A stretch of 64,000 nucleotides of DNA, from assembly GCF_028769735.1 (NCBI RefSeq), contig NC_088171.1, positions 125,572,533 to 125,636,532 on the forward strand, given 5' to 3'. The position numbers were made by a program, and so were the translations under genes. A model generated the notes under the pieces. That model had not been told where the DNA came from. It did no database searches and saw only the letters and a list, made by a program, of their open reading frames with translations. This document shows positions 49,331 to 60,970 of this stretch, piece by piece; the stretch's first letter is position 1, and every line of letters starts with the position of its first letter. Origin of the DNA: Zonotrichia leucophrys gambelii. Taxonomy: Eukaryota; Chordata; Aves; Passeriformes; Passerellidae.

Positions 49331-50394
49331 ATCCTTCTACTTTTACCCTTTCCTTCATTTTCCTTATACATATTCTTCAGTATTACTTTTATGCTTTTAT
49401 ATTGCTCTATTACTTCAGATTATCCTTCCTCACACCTTAATGCCAACCTCTTGAATTCTGTTTAGCCCTGTTTTCAAGAAAAGAATTTCTGAAAAGTCCA
49501 TCACAGGGGTTGCAGGCCTACCTCTTCTGGGCATGTGGGAATCCCTCCTTGCACACACTGCTCTAGGAGACCAGAGTGCCCTGGCTGCCCTTCCAGGGAT
49601 GGGTAATAGCTCCAGGACCATCCCAAGGATGGAGGTGCTGGAGTATGCCCATGGTGGGTGTGGTGAGCTATGGCAGCAGCTGGGGTTGTCTGTAATGTGT
49701 CCATGGTGACAAGGTCACGAACAGCCCACAGTGCTGAGAGGCCACATCTGGCAGGGTCACGTTTCCCATTCCTGTCTTCTCACACCTGTTATGAATCCAT
49801 GTGTTTTGTTTGGTTTTACTGATCCCTCTGTTACAAAAATCTCTGTAACTCCTTGGATGATTTTTAATACACTAACTTCCCTCTTTAGCTTTATCAGACT
49901 GAGATGAAAAGCTCTGTCAGGGAGCTTGGTGTCCCACTCACATGCATGGTAACACACATTCCTGTCCTTCTGTCCACTTTTCTAGGTGTACCATGCAGAC
50001 CATGGTGAAACCACCCCACCACAAAGCTCAGCATGAAATCTATCCACAAATCAGAATAAGTGCTGGGTGGGCTGAGCACCTTTTATTAATCAGTGTGTCA
50101 GAAACATTTCATACCAAAAGTTTTAATCTTCAGGGCACTTGATTCCATTTACCTGAAATAATTTGGCTTGCAATTGCATCTGAACCTTCAAGTACTACTG
50201 TAACACAGACAAGTAATAATCATATGAAAGTGAAGCTCATGCAGGGAATTTACTATGTCTGTAATGGATGTTGCATATGGAAGCCATGAATGAGATCAGG
50301 TGAAGATTTTCCTTTCAAAATAAATTTTGAATTGTTATTTTTGTATGTTTTATAACTTAACTCTGGCCTATAGTACACTACTGACTTCAAGAAT
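49331..50394. other. Unclassified non-coding DNA
   Basis: No gene was identified. A GC-richer patch (about 49500-49760) has overlapping minus-strand frames of 63 and 67 residues in different phases, without a recognisable motif. Confidence 0.55.
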
Positions 50395-50957
50395 AATGTA
50401 GCCAGTGGGACTAGGGAATGGATTGTCCCACTGTACTTGGCACTGGTGAGGCCATACCTCAAATTCTCTTTTCTGTTTTGAGACCTTCACTTCAAGAAAG
50501 ACATTGAAGTGCTGGAGCATGTCCAGAGAAAAGCAACAAAACTGGTGAAGTGTCTGAAGCAAATTTTATGAGAAACGGAGGAGACTCAGACCTCATTGTT
50601 CTCTATGACCACCTGAGAGGAGGCTGTAGTGAGGTGGGTGGGCATCATTCTGCCATGTCTCGAGTGAAAAGATGAGAGAAAATGGCCCTAAGGTGCACAA
50701 AAAGATGTCCAGATTTGATATTAGATTTTATTTTTTTGCTGAAAAAGCAGTCAAGCATTGTAATAAGTTGCCCAGGGACATGGTGCAGTATGTGTCTCTG
50801 GAAACGTTCAAATGTTCAAGTGGCATCTGTATGTGGCACCTGGGGATATGTTTGAGGTGATAAAGTGATGTGGTGATTATGGTAGTGCTTAGGTTGACAG
50901 CTGGATGAGTTGATCATGAAGCTGACCAACCCTGATCGTTCTGTGGCTCTGTGAAAT
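50395..50957 (+). mobile_element. CR1 LINE 3' end, plus strand
   Basis: The plus-strand frame 50672-50860 holds the ORF2 C-terminal motif in the form 'AVKHCNKLPRDMVQYVSLE'. The blocks 'gccagtgggactagggaatg' and 'tggtgaggccatacctcaaa' lie upstream, and the tail 'gttctgtggctctgtgaaat' at about 50938-50957 is the CR1 3' terminus. The copy is 5'-truncated near 50395 and full of substitutions. Confidence 0.9.
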
Positions 50958-51546
50958 CATCGTCAAGCTCACATTGTTTGCACAGGTAAATAATGGTATA
51001 CATACCTACCACTGTGTGAAAGTTTATGTGCCCATCTTTAGAAAGTTGACATACATATGTATACACCTCAAAACAATAAATGTACAAAGTGAGTATTAAA
51101 ATAACATACAAAAAATATGAAGAAGAAAATATGAAATGTGGAGTATAGAATCTAAGACCTACTCACTTTTGTACTCCTCAGTAGTAAGAAATGGATCACA
51201 TAAGAACATCTGAACCTAAGTTCAGATATATGATATTCACATCTGAACCTAAACCTCGCTGAATGTGCTAGAAAGCACAGAACACAGACTGTTCCACATT
51301 TGTTCAAAACCCTTACCAGTAAGAAAATTGGATTGCTTTTCCATTCTGATTGAAAAAATAAAAGTGTAACAGTATGAAATGTTAGGGGAGCCAGGTTACA
51401 TGGAAACTTTTGTCTCCTCTCTATCCATAAACAGAAGGTAGGACAAATTAAGCCTCTGTATAGGTCAGTGAGCCTTATTTCACATTGAAATTTGTTTATA
51501 ACATAATCTAGTTTTGTACTCAGCCAGTTACTGGTAGGCTATATAA
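50958..51546. other. Unique AT-rich spacer between CR1 pieces
   Basis: No gene or element was recognised. Confidence 0.6.
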
Positions 51547-51600
51547 AATCATAGAGTCCTTTAGGTTGAAAAAAGCTTCTAAGATAATTCTAAGTCTAGA
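51547..51600 (-). mobile_element. Short CR1 tail fragment, minus strand
   Basis: 'aatcatagagtcctttaggt' followed by 'tgaaaaaagcttctaagata' matches the inverted last 50 bases of a CR1 element. Similarity is lost soon after, so this is a very short 5'-truncated or decayed copy. Confidence 0.65.
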
Positions 51601-54600
51601 ATTGCCAAGTCTTAAGCTTTAATACCTACAACACAAGTATTCTGCAACTGTAGGAGTAGGTAATCTTAACTGGAGTAAATCACTGGAAAAAACCAACAAA
51701 CTCATGCAGATGAAAAGTATTGCACATATCAACCTGATATGTTGGTTCTGCTTATTACCAGGAATTCACCTTTGCTTCATGGCCCACTTTTAAAGCAGAT
51801 GAAAGATGTACTCTATTAATAGCTTATATTACATGCTGGTAAAATACAGCCCTTAGCCACTGCAGAGTCATTAGAATTGATAAGGTCATCCCATCATTAA
51901 ATGTAGCGGCAAAACCAGGCCACAAGTAGCAAGTCTGTTGTAATGAATCTTAGCTATTATCATATTTTTACACATAAGGGTCTTTTAGAAGTGTTATTGC
52001 TTAGATGCCTGTCCTATTCACTTTTCTCATTGGCTGCCAAGGATACAGGGCTTCATCTGCACATTTAAACAAGGTAAAATAAAAAGGACGCTGCTCCACT
52101 GTGTGATCATTTAAATAATAAGTGTACGTTTGCCTTTTAAAAGAGTCTTTCCCTGTCACAAATACAGATTATTCATACAGAAACCACAGTATACAATTAT
52201 AGCATGAGTAAATAAATAAATAAATATAACTTTTAATGGAGTAATATTTCATACTGGTTTTAGTAAACTTCACTTAGCAACTGCTATGTTAGGAAGATGG
52301 TTGGCTCAACATATCTGGCTTTGATTTCTAGATCTGATATAGGCAACAAGAAGAATTCTAGATATTTAAATTCTTTGGGATGACTGGAAGCCTATTCAAG
52401 CCACTGCAATCTGTACATTGATCTTGACATATTTCTAGTCAAGTCATCAGTTCTTCACCTGCCTGTCTGTAAAAAGAAGGAGAAAATTGTGTTTTTTTAT
52501 ATTTAACAGTGGTGATGGGAGGAGGCTTGTGAAATGGACAATTAATAAAGTAAATTCAAGACAAAAGTGATTCAGAGCATTACATGAACCAGTACATGTA
52601 CCAAATAACTTACACAGCCAATGGAGAGAAACAATCCTGACATCCTAACTAGACACACAAACAATCTTGCTGAATTTTGATACTACTAGTGCTTCTTGTA
52701 TCTAGCAAACCTGTATGTGTTCTGAAGCTCGGATATTCAAACTGATATTGCTACACAAGCTGTTAATATTATGGCATTCATAATACCTGTTAGGAACACT
52801 GACTGCAAGCAATCTCAGTGTAATCAGCTGCAATAATTTACAATATTAGATAAATGTAAAGCATCTGGGTACAAAGGAAGCAGGTACACGACATTTAATT
52901 TATTTCAAAAAGAATAGTTATCCTTTTTTTTTTTTAATAAAAGTTGCTAATGAAATATTTCTCACTGGAAAAAGTATAAATAACTAGCTCACTACCAGTG
53001 CTGCATCAGGTGGTCTGCCAGCTGCTCTCTTCCATAAGTTCATTACCAGACTTGAGAAAAATCTCAAGATAGCAAGGTCTCAAGCAGTGTTTGGAAGTGG
53101 TCAGTTTACCATATGGTAAGTGTACTTGATGAAAATCATTTTTTTACTCTGTCAAAGATCATCTACCAATTGCAAAATAAAGAGGTTTAAACCTAAGTAA
53201 AATTTTATATGGAAATTCTCATAATTTGCTGGTCCATCTTCACATTTTTTCAGCCTTCCAAACATACAGACAGAACTGTGCACAGGTTTTTCTCTTCTTT
53301 CACAGCTGCAAAGAGTTTTATGTGCCTTGTATGATACTGTATTCTTCTACCAGGATAAGATTCCCAGCTTCAGCTGCTGATTCAAGCACTACATTTATTC
53401 AATGAGATTTTTTTCTGGGTCTTATGAAGTGTGATGACAAAGTATTCTCAGATGAGGCCTAAAATGATACTTGGGAAAAATTATTTCTGAATTGAATCTG
53501 ATCTAATGATCTAAGATGGAAGTTTTCCTTTGTCCTAAAATAAGTACTGTAATACTTTCCCAAGCACTAAAAACAGCCTTAGGAAGACATTGTAGACTAA
53601 CAGTAAAAAAGAAGAATTCTAAGAGAGAGGGAAAAAAAGATGTCAAGGGAACACATTTGATTGAATTTTATAAGCAGGAAACTTTTTTTATTCTATGATC
53701 TTATAATGATGTTCATCGACGGTAACCTTATTTAACTCACCGAATAAAACCAGATACTGGTTTAATCACAATCATTAGCAAATGTCTCCATAACTTCAGC
53801 AGACTGACAACATAATGCTGATTCAACCAGCTAACCCATCAGATTTCACAGTTCCTGAGGAATGGATAAGGAAATATCCCTTAATTTTCTGCAGAAAAGA
53901 TATGCATCATTGTGCAAGCATCATGTTTTACAAGACAGTATTTCAGGGTTTTTTTAATTAATAATCAATTATTATGGTACAACATTGTTACTACTTGTAA
54001 AGCATTTTCTGCAGATTCTTGCAGAAACAGGCACTGGTGAGCTGCTACATGTGATGGTCTGAAGGCATATCTCAGATCAAAATCTATTTTTTAACTAAAA
54101 AATGTCTATCTTTAAGCAAAATTGTGTTTTACATATGAAACAGGCCTGTTTTGCAGCTAACAAAAAGTAAAGTTCTTAAATCAAGCCACATAGCTAATCA
54201 GTAGCAGAGTGAAAAACAGCATAATTTGAATTTTCTCTTGCGTGTCCTAGGTCCCCTACCATGACTTTGCAAGGGATATGATCTTAGCACTAGTTCCTAG
54301 CTTTCCTACAGAAAACCATTCATACTCTTTGAGCTCTGGAAATTTTCTCATTCATTTCCTTCTGTTGGTCAAAATTTCAGTTGCCATACACTCATCTAAC
54401 TCTGGAAAAAATAAAGACAAAACAGTTCTCTTAAAAGTCTAATACTGGTGAACAGCTCTCAAATGTTTTAAAAGACTTGTAAGTGGGTTTATATATAGGA
54501 ACATGCAGGAAATTAGAAGCTACTATGATGAGCGTTCAAAAAGATTCTGCCACTTTTCCAGATTGATATCCACTAACAGCACGGTTTGTGAATGGATAGC

Positions 54601-55165
54601 TCTTGCTCATTATCAGTCGCTGTTGCTGAACATTCACATAATTATTGTTTAACAATCTTTTTCTACATTACCTGTGAGTGCAGCACAATAGTACATTGCA
54701 ATACATTAGGGCACTGTGGAGCTGATGTCATGTATGAGGATCCCTTTCGTCTTTGATGTTCTTAGCCAAGGTGAAGGTGGTTCCATTTGGGTGGTTCAGT
54801 TTAGGAGGTCTTTCATGAAGGAAGCTAAAATCCTTTTGATTCCTTTCTTTCCCATCTTTCCTCTCTCATCACTGGTGATTTTACACTCATCTCCCTTCTC
54901 AGAGGGAAAATTCTCTCATCTTTTCCTCACATAATTCATATTGTTTCAGGAACAGAGACTTGTTCTGTTTCTGCAAACAAATGTCTTACTTGTCCTGTTT
55001 TAACCCTGGATTACTTGGGTTTCTTCAGGCACTTTTCCTGCTTGTTTTGCATTTTTTGGTTGTTGTCTTACATGTTTTTTTCCTACTTATACATGCATTT
55101 CTGTTCTCTAGTTGTGCAACTGTCCCACAAGTGACTGTTTGCCCCTTTACTGTTTAATATATTAT
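51601..55165. other. Unique AT-rich non-coding DNA
   Basis: No gene or larger repeat was seen. A short (AAAT)n run lies at 52208-52226. Confidence 0.65.
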
Positions 55166-55278
55166 ATTACATTAAATATATTTATATATTTCTATATTTA
55201 TACATTTATATATTTCTATATTTATATATTTATATATTTATATATTTATATATTTATATATTTATATATTTATATATT
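55166..55278. repeat. Octanucleotide (TTTATATA)n array
   Basis: The core (about 55219-55278) has a strict 8-bp period with unit TTTATATA, about seven copies. The earlier part (55166-55218) has the same period with TTTC and TACA variants. Because 8 is not a multiple of 3, the frame across it repeats every eight residues (isoleucine/tyrosine/phenylalanine-rich) and is not a gene. Confidence 0.93.
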
Positions 55279-58200
55279 TGAGAGGTGGAAAAAGATGACT
55301 AATTAAGAGAACAAGAATCTAATGATTTTCCCATGCTAACACACAGTAACTATTAGCCTCAAAAATCATGTCTGAAATCCTTAGAACCAATGAAGCAAGA
55401 GAAAAGAGAAGTGAGATTATAATCTAGGATTGTAGTAGTGCATCTTTATAGCTACTTATGAGGAAGAAGAATCTAGTTCTCTTAGACCCATCAATCCAAC
55501 ATGAACAGAAACTGGAGAGCTTTGCTGAGAGGAGAGTCTGGACAAATCAACAGGAAAATGAGAGAAGCACCACATAATACGACAGACTTGTGAGGGCCTA
55601 AAAATTACTGAACTCTCCTGCAATTTTTGGCAATGCCTTTGTGATACCTTGGTGACCTTAAATCTACCTCTTCTTAACAAGGCATGTAATTTCAGTACAG
55701 GCCTTTGTTTTATACCTCAATAAGCATTTTTGTTGTCATTGGTTTGTAAGTAAAGATTTAATAGAAAAAAATACAGGGAGATTTAATAGAATGATTATGA
55801 GTAAGTGATGGATTTACTCCAATATCACCTATACATTCACACATGCATATTACATATATTCAATCTATATGTGAACATATGAAAGTTCTATCCCACTGCC
55901 TGAATTACTACTATTTCAAAATAGTGCCAAAAGTAGGGAGCCAACATTGCCCCCCAGTAACAAGGGGCAGGAGGGAGACAGACAAAAATGAGCTTGTTGG
56001 AGAGAAGACATTTTACCTGTGGTAAAATTTCCTGAGAAGACAAATGCATAATCAGGAAGACTGGAGTGTAAGTGAAAATTTACCACTGTATCAGGAAGTA
56101 CATGAATATGGCATGTATCAATATCTCAGGGAACATTCTCTTGGCAGCAATGCCAGAGAAGGGTAAGCTGCAGTTAAATGGAAGAAAGTATTTCAAAAAC
56201 GAAGCTGTCTGCTGCTTGTTTTTCATTGCCCATGTGGCACTGGTAAAAACTGGGATTATGGCAGGATTACACAGCAGGATAGGCAGAGGAACACTGGTGA
56301 TTCTGCTTTCTCATAATTAATTGAAAGAGGCACTGTGATATTCTGGGCACAGGAAGAAGAATATTTTTTCTGGCAGGCTGCCCCTCTCCCTAACCCACAA
56401 CAGCCTAAGGTTTTGCCTGTCTCTGCTCTGTACAGAAAAGGCTGCTGGTTCCAGCAGTGGATGCACAGTCTTGACTGCCAGGTGGGGACAATCAGAACAT
56501 CAATCATAGCCAATTATTCGCTTTTGGACATTTCTGAGCTTGGAGACTATTTTAACAGAAGAGGAGGCTTGTTTACAGTCTCCAGGCTTTTCTAGTTCTG
56601 GGAAACAAGCTGTGTGTCACAGCCTTTAAAAATCACTACTATATACTTATGAAATAAAAAACCAGTCTCTAACTAAATGTTAATCAGAAAGTTCTGGATT
56701 CCATCCTAGCTTTCAGATTTTATGATGGATGATGACTGCTTCCTTTATTCAAAACAATTCCTCCTTTCTCTAAATCACTTAACGCTGTTTTGTTGGTGAA
56801 CAGTTGCAGCTACACAGGCAATACAACAGTTTTGCACCTGATGTTGGACATTCATCTTTTTACATAGACTCCTGTCACTTGCTCTGCCAAAATCTTTAGC
56901 AGAATAAATTTTCCAAGAGTATCCTGTTATAAAACCTTGAGCAAAACAGAAGGTGGCTGAGGAAGAAAAGAGCTGGATTGAAACAGATATTAAGAGAGCT
57001 TTAGCTTGCAAGCCTTTGATTGATTAGGAGACTATCAATTTCTGATCATTCTTTCTTAATAAATCTGATGCATGGCTTTCCCTGGGGATGGGATACATTT
57101 GTTTGGAGTTTTTTGGCTAATCCAGAAATATCAATCTATACTTTTCAGAAGGAAAACATCCTCAATTGCATTTTGAATCACATTTTAAATAACTGCCTCA
57201 GTCATGAAAATGCAGTCTCACTAGAGGACAATTAATTTCAGCTTGGAGCTAGGGCTTTACTTTGTCTCTGACAGACTGTCCAACTGGCACTTTCCTTTTA
57301 ACACCAGATGCAATACTGTTAATTTAAAGGACCATATTCAAGACAGAGATACATATTTCAGCAAGAGATTACTTGCATTACTCATCGCAAACTAGTGAAA
57401 CAAAGATTTTTAAATATTTAATTTAGTTTTCATTATTCAAACTATTGATTCACTTTAAACATATCATCCATCTTGGACAACAGAACCCTGGTGATCAATT
57501 TTGTAATTTTTCATAATAATCTTTCTCTTGCCCAGTGTTTGTGCTCCTCTTTCCTATCGTGTTGGACATGTACTGAGAGAATAATGTGTTGTTATTTATT
57601 TTTAATAAAGTGTTTTAGTGTTTTGCAAGATTACACTATACAAAAATGACAAAATACATTATCAAGGTTATGACATAATTATCTAAGGGCACAGCAAAAA
57701 GTAGATCTCCTGACATGTTTTAGAGTGTTCTTTCAGTATCTGAGAAAACAAAATATCAGTCCTAAAATAAAATTTCTTTCTATTAATTGCACTATTCTGT
57801 TATAAATTCTCACTTTGTTGGCTTGGCTATCAAAAATTTCAGAATCAGGTTAATGTTCTCCTCAACATACACAAAATCCAGCATCACATTTTGCAATAAA
57901 TATGGCACCAAAAATCTCCTAGCAAAAGGAACAATACCTATATTTTCATATATACATATGTTTATCTACGTATGTGTTATTTTGTATGTGTGAATGTCGG
58001 GAATTATCAGACCTGAAAGCTTCTCTCAAAACCCTTTTATTTTTAACAGCAGAAGACTGAATATTGTGTGAAAGGAGGAGATTAAATAGGAAGGTAAACT
58101 ATTGCGGTCTACTTACTTTTTTACCTCTCTCATTTTCCATGAGAATGGAAATGTGAAAAGTGTATTAATTCTAGTGCTAAATTAAAAAAAAAATCAAACC

Positions 58201-59856
58201 AAAATGCAGTTCTTTAGGACTGTGCAATGGAAATAGATATCTCAAAAGCTGACTGGGTAAACAGAACAAATATTTAAATTAGGATGATGACATTGGGTTG
58301 GTATTTTGAAAGATTTAGAAGATAGTATACATCTGAATGTAGTCATCCCTCTGGGTATGCTCTGATTTACCATGTAAACTTATGCTATCTACCATGAAAG
58401 TCTATCCTAAGATGTCACATCCTCAGGTTTAATGAAAGAGTTAAAGCAATAAACAAAAAATGCAATTTCCTTAAATTGATCTATGCATTTACAAATTAAA
58501 TATCTTCAGAATGAATTATGGCATTTTATGAAGCTTCTGGGAGATATATGAGTAGATTTCTCCTTCTTTAATTATGCTACGCTGTTGCAACAGCTCTCTG
58601 GCCACAGAGAGCCACACACAAATTTCCCAGGCATGGTCCTGGGGAAGGCTGTGACAAGGTCAGAGAAGAGAATAATAAACAATTCCTATCTTCACTTGCT
58701 GCACCTGTCGTTGTGAACATGTGGAATGTGCTATGGAGATTTGTTTACCAAATTTCTTAATTGGCCAGTGGTGGTGGTGTTTAGATTGAAGGACCAACTG
58801 GGTCCATCTGTGTCATGACTGTCTGTAAGAGCGATGGGTTTCTTAATGAGTATAGTACAATAAAGTGATTGATCAGCCTTCTGGAATCATGCAGTCAATG
58901 CTAATTATTACCCAGTGGGGATGCTGTGCTATCTACCCAATAAAGAATGGGCTTCTCCCTCTCCATTTCACAATTATACCCAGTGTCTAACTCCCAAAAG
59001 CAGGTGAATTAAAAAATTCTACACTGTTCCTAGAACAATGTCTAATTATGTTTTTATTTTTAGTACATTAAACGAAGTGTATCTGAGGTTTCACAAATAA
59101 ATTGAATTCTTACTGTAATCTCTGAAAAGTTTGGCATTGCCCCCCCAAATTGGGCATATTTTCATCACATTATGGGCAGGATTATTTTCAATAAATTTGA
59201 TTTATTTTCATGTATGAGTCACAAATTATTGTAAAATATAAATTTCTGGTTTTGATAATATGTTTGAATGCAACTCATCATAAACAAATGCATGGTTTTT
59301 CACCTGCAGTCCTGAATGTGGCCAAAATTGGGGGGAAAATAAAATTCTTTATTACATAGACAATAATTTACTCAATCACCAGGAAAAAATTAGTATATTA
59401 GTTTAATATATGAATTTATGGGTATATAATTATCACTTTCTCATATTGTGCATCTTTAATATATTTGAAAAAAAGTCTTATTTGTGTGATGAAATATTGA
59501 CATTTTCTTTTAGTATTTCATGCATTCTCATACACGTCTTAGGAAAGAGATGTGTTTCTTCTCTCTCTTTTTCCCTCAATATATAATTGCATACACAAAC
59601 AGGAGGCCACACTAGTAGAAAATTCAGCAGAATCTACAAATTATTTCAAACCTGATACTTTTTAGGAAAATTGGATACTTAAGATTTTTAGTTGGATTAC
59701 TAATATAAGTCAAGGTATCATTCCAACAAATTCTTTTAGAAGTACATAACCTCTGTATCTGTTTCAAAACATTTTTTTCAATAACAGCAAATTAACTTAA
59801 TTGCTAGGCAAGTTCTTCCACTAATTTATTTTTTAAATTTCAGTTCACCAACTTCA
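55279..59856. other. Unique non-coding DNA
   Basis: About 4.6 kb without a recognised gene or mobile element. Open frames around 56072-56595 lie in different phases on both strands and have no known motif. Confidence 0.6.
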
Positions 59857-59861
59857 GCTTT

Positions 59862-60296
59862 TATTGCAGTGAAGGGAGACGACCCATCTTAATTGATCAG
59901 CATCAAACTCCAATTTATTGATCAACCAGGCGCATTTTATAACCGTATTAATTAAGCTCATACATATTGCAAAACCCGAGCTCATCATTGGTGACAGATT
60001 ACACATTAACCCCTCCTTTTGTTTTCAATACCTGTGGTTTGTTATTGAAACCAAGATTAGTGTTCTCACCCTGATATGAATGGTTCTTAAAACTTACTTT
60101 TACTTTCCCAAAACAGCCAAAGATAGAGTGTTTACCTGTTATGAGAAAACTGCCTGAGAACTCTGCTGTTTACAGAAACGTGCCTGGGAAACAGGCTTGG
60201 GAACTGCTGCTTACAGCTGCCTTTTACTTTTCCATCAGCTGTATATTTTCATGGCCTTTTTTCCTTCAAGCCATGTCTGAGCAAAATTCTCCAACA
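59862..60296 (-). mobile_element. Solitary LTR, minus strand, family shared with 34452-34856
   Basis: The segment shares ordered blocks with the LTR at 34452-34856, including 'gggagacgaccca', 'tttattgatcaa', 'cccaaaacagccaaagatag' and 'ctgcctgagaactctg'. The minus strand begins TGTTGGAGAATTTT at 60296, and AATAAA is the complement of 59914-59919. GCTTT occurs at 59857-59861 and 60297-60301, which may be the 5-bp target duplication. If so, the 3' end extends about 6 bp beyond the end seen in the sister copy, so the left limit is less certain than the right. No internal retroviral sequence adjoins it. Confidence 0.8.
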
Positions 60297-60301
60297 GCTT
60301 T

Positions 60302-60539
60302 AAATGTGATATTTTCATGCCTTCTCTTTCTGGATTATCAGAAAAAAATTACTATAAAGAAATCACTGTCCATGATTAAGTTGCAGACATGGAGGACACT
60401 GTTGTCCTCTTCCTTTTGCAGTGATTCCTCTTCAAGTGGAACAAGCTGATCCACCGCTATCACTCTTGTTCCTACTCTGGCACTTTGTCAGCAAGCTAAA
60501 TATGTCAGCACAACTTTTTCTATGCCATGTCATGAACGA
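60302..60539. other. Unclassified non-coding DNA after the LTR
   Basis: No gene or element was recognised. It may belong with the GC-richer segment that follows, since a minus-strand frame without stops runs from about 60615 to 60430. Confidence 0.4.
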
Positions 60540-60970
60540 TATCCAAGCACTGATCTGGCTAAAGAGCATCCTCCTGGGCAGCTGACTATGCTGTGGGTCC
60601 TGCAAAAATGACAGAAGGCTTCAGAAATGGACATTGCAATGTTGATCATAAAGGTTCTTTGCTGGTTTTGCTGCTGGTTTACATTCTGAAAGGCTTCACT
60701 TCCTCAGCACATCGCTGCAGCGCCACTTCATGTAAAGATTTCCACTCAGAATGTTGGAGAGCTCTGGCAAAATGGCAGCAAGCACATTTGAGTGGGAGGT
60801 GCTGTTGCAGTCTGTGGAGTGCTCGGTGGTGTGCTGTTCCCACTGAACATTGTGTCTGGTGGATGCCAGCAGTAGCACAGCACTGACTGGATTTCCCACG
60901 CAGCTCGGCGTGGCGGAGCCTGCTGATCCATCACAGCCTGCCAGCGCTGTCACAGCATCCCTAATGAGGG
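60540..60970. other. GC-rich segment, possible old retrocopy or exon remnant
   Basis: It stands out by higher GC and CpG content from AT-rich flanks. The minus strand is open for 85 residues (60953-60696), and after a stop another stop-poor stretch of more than 50 residues continues in a different phase to about 60440. The plus strand has a 97-residue frame (60593-60886), rich in Ser, Cys and Trp. I recognise no domain in any of them. Broken frames would fit a decayed retrocopy of a cellular transcript, but no A-tail or duplication was found. Confidence 0.25.
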
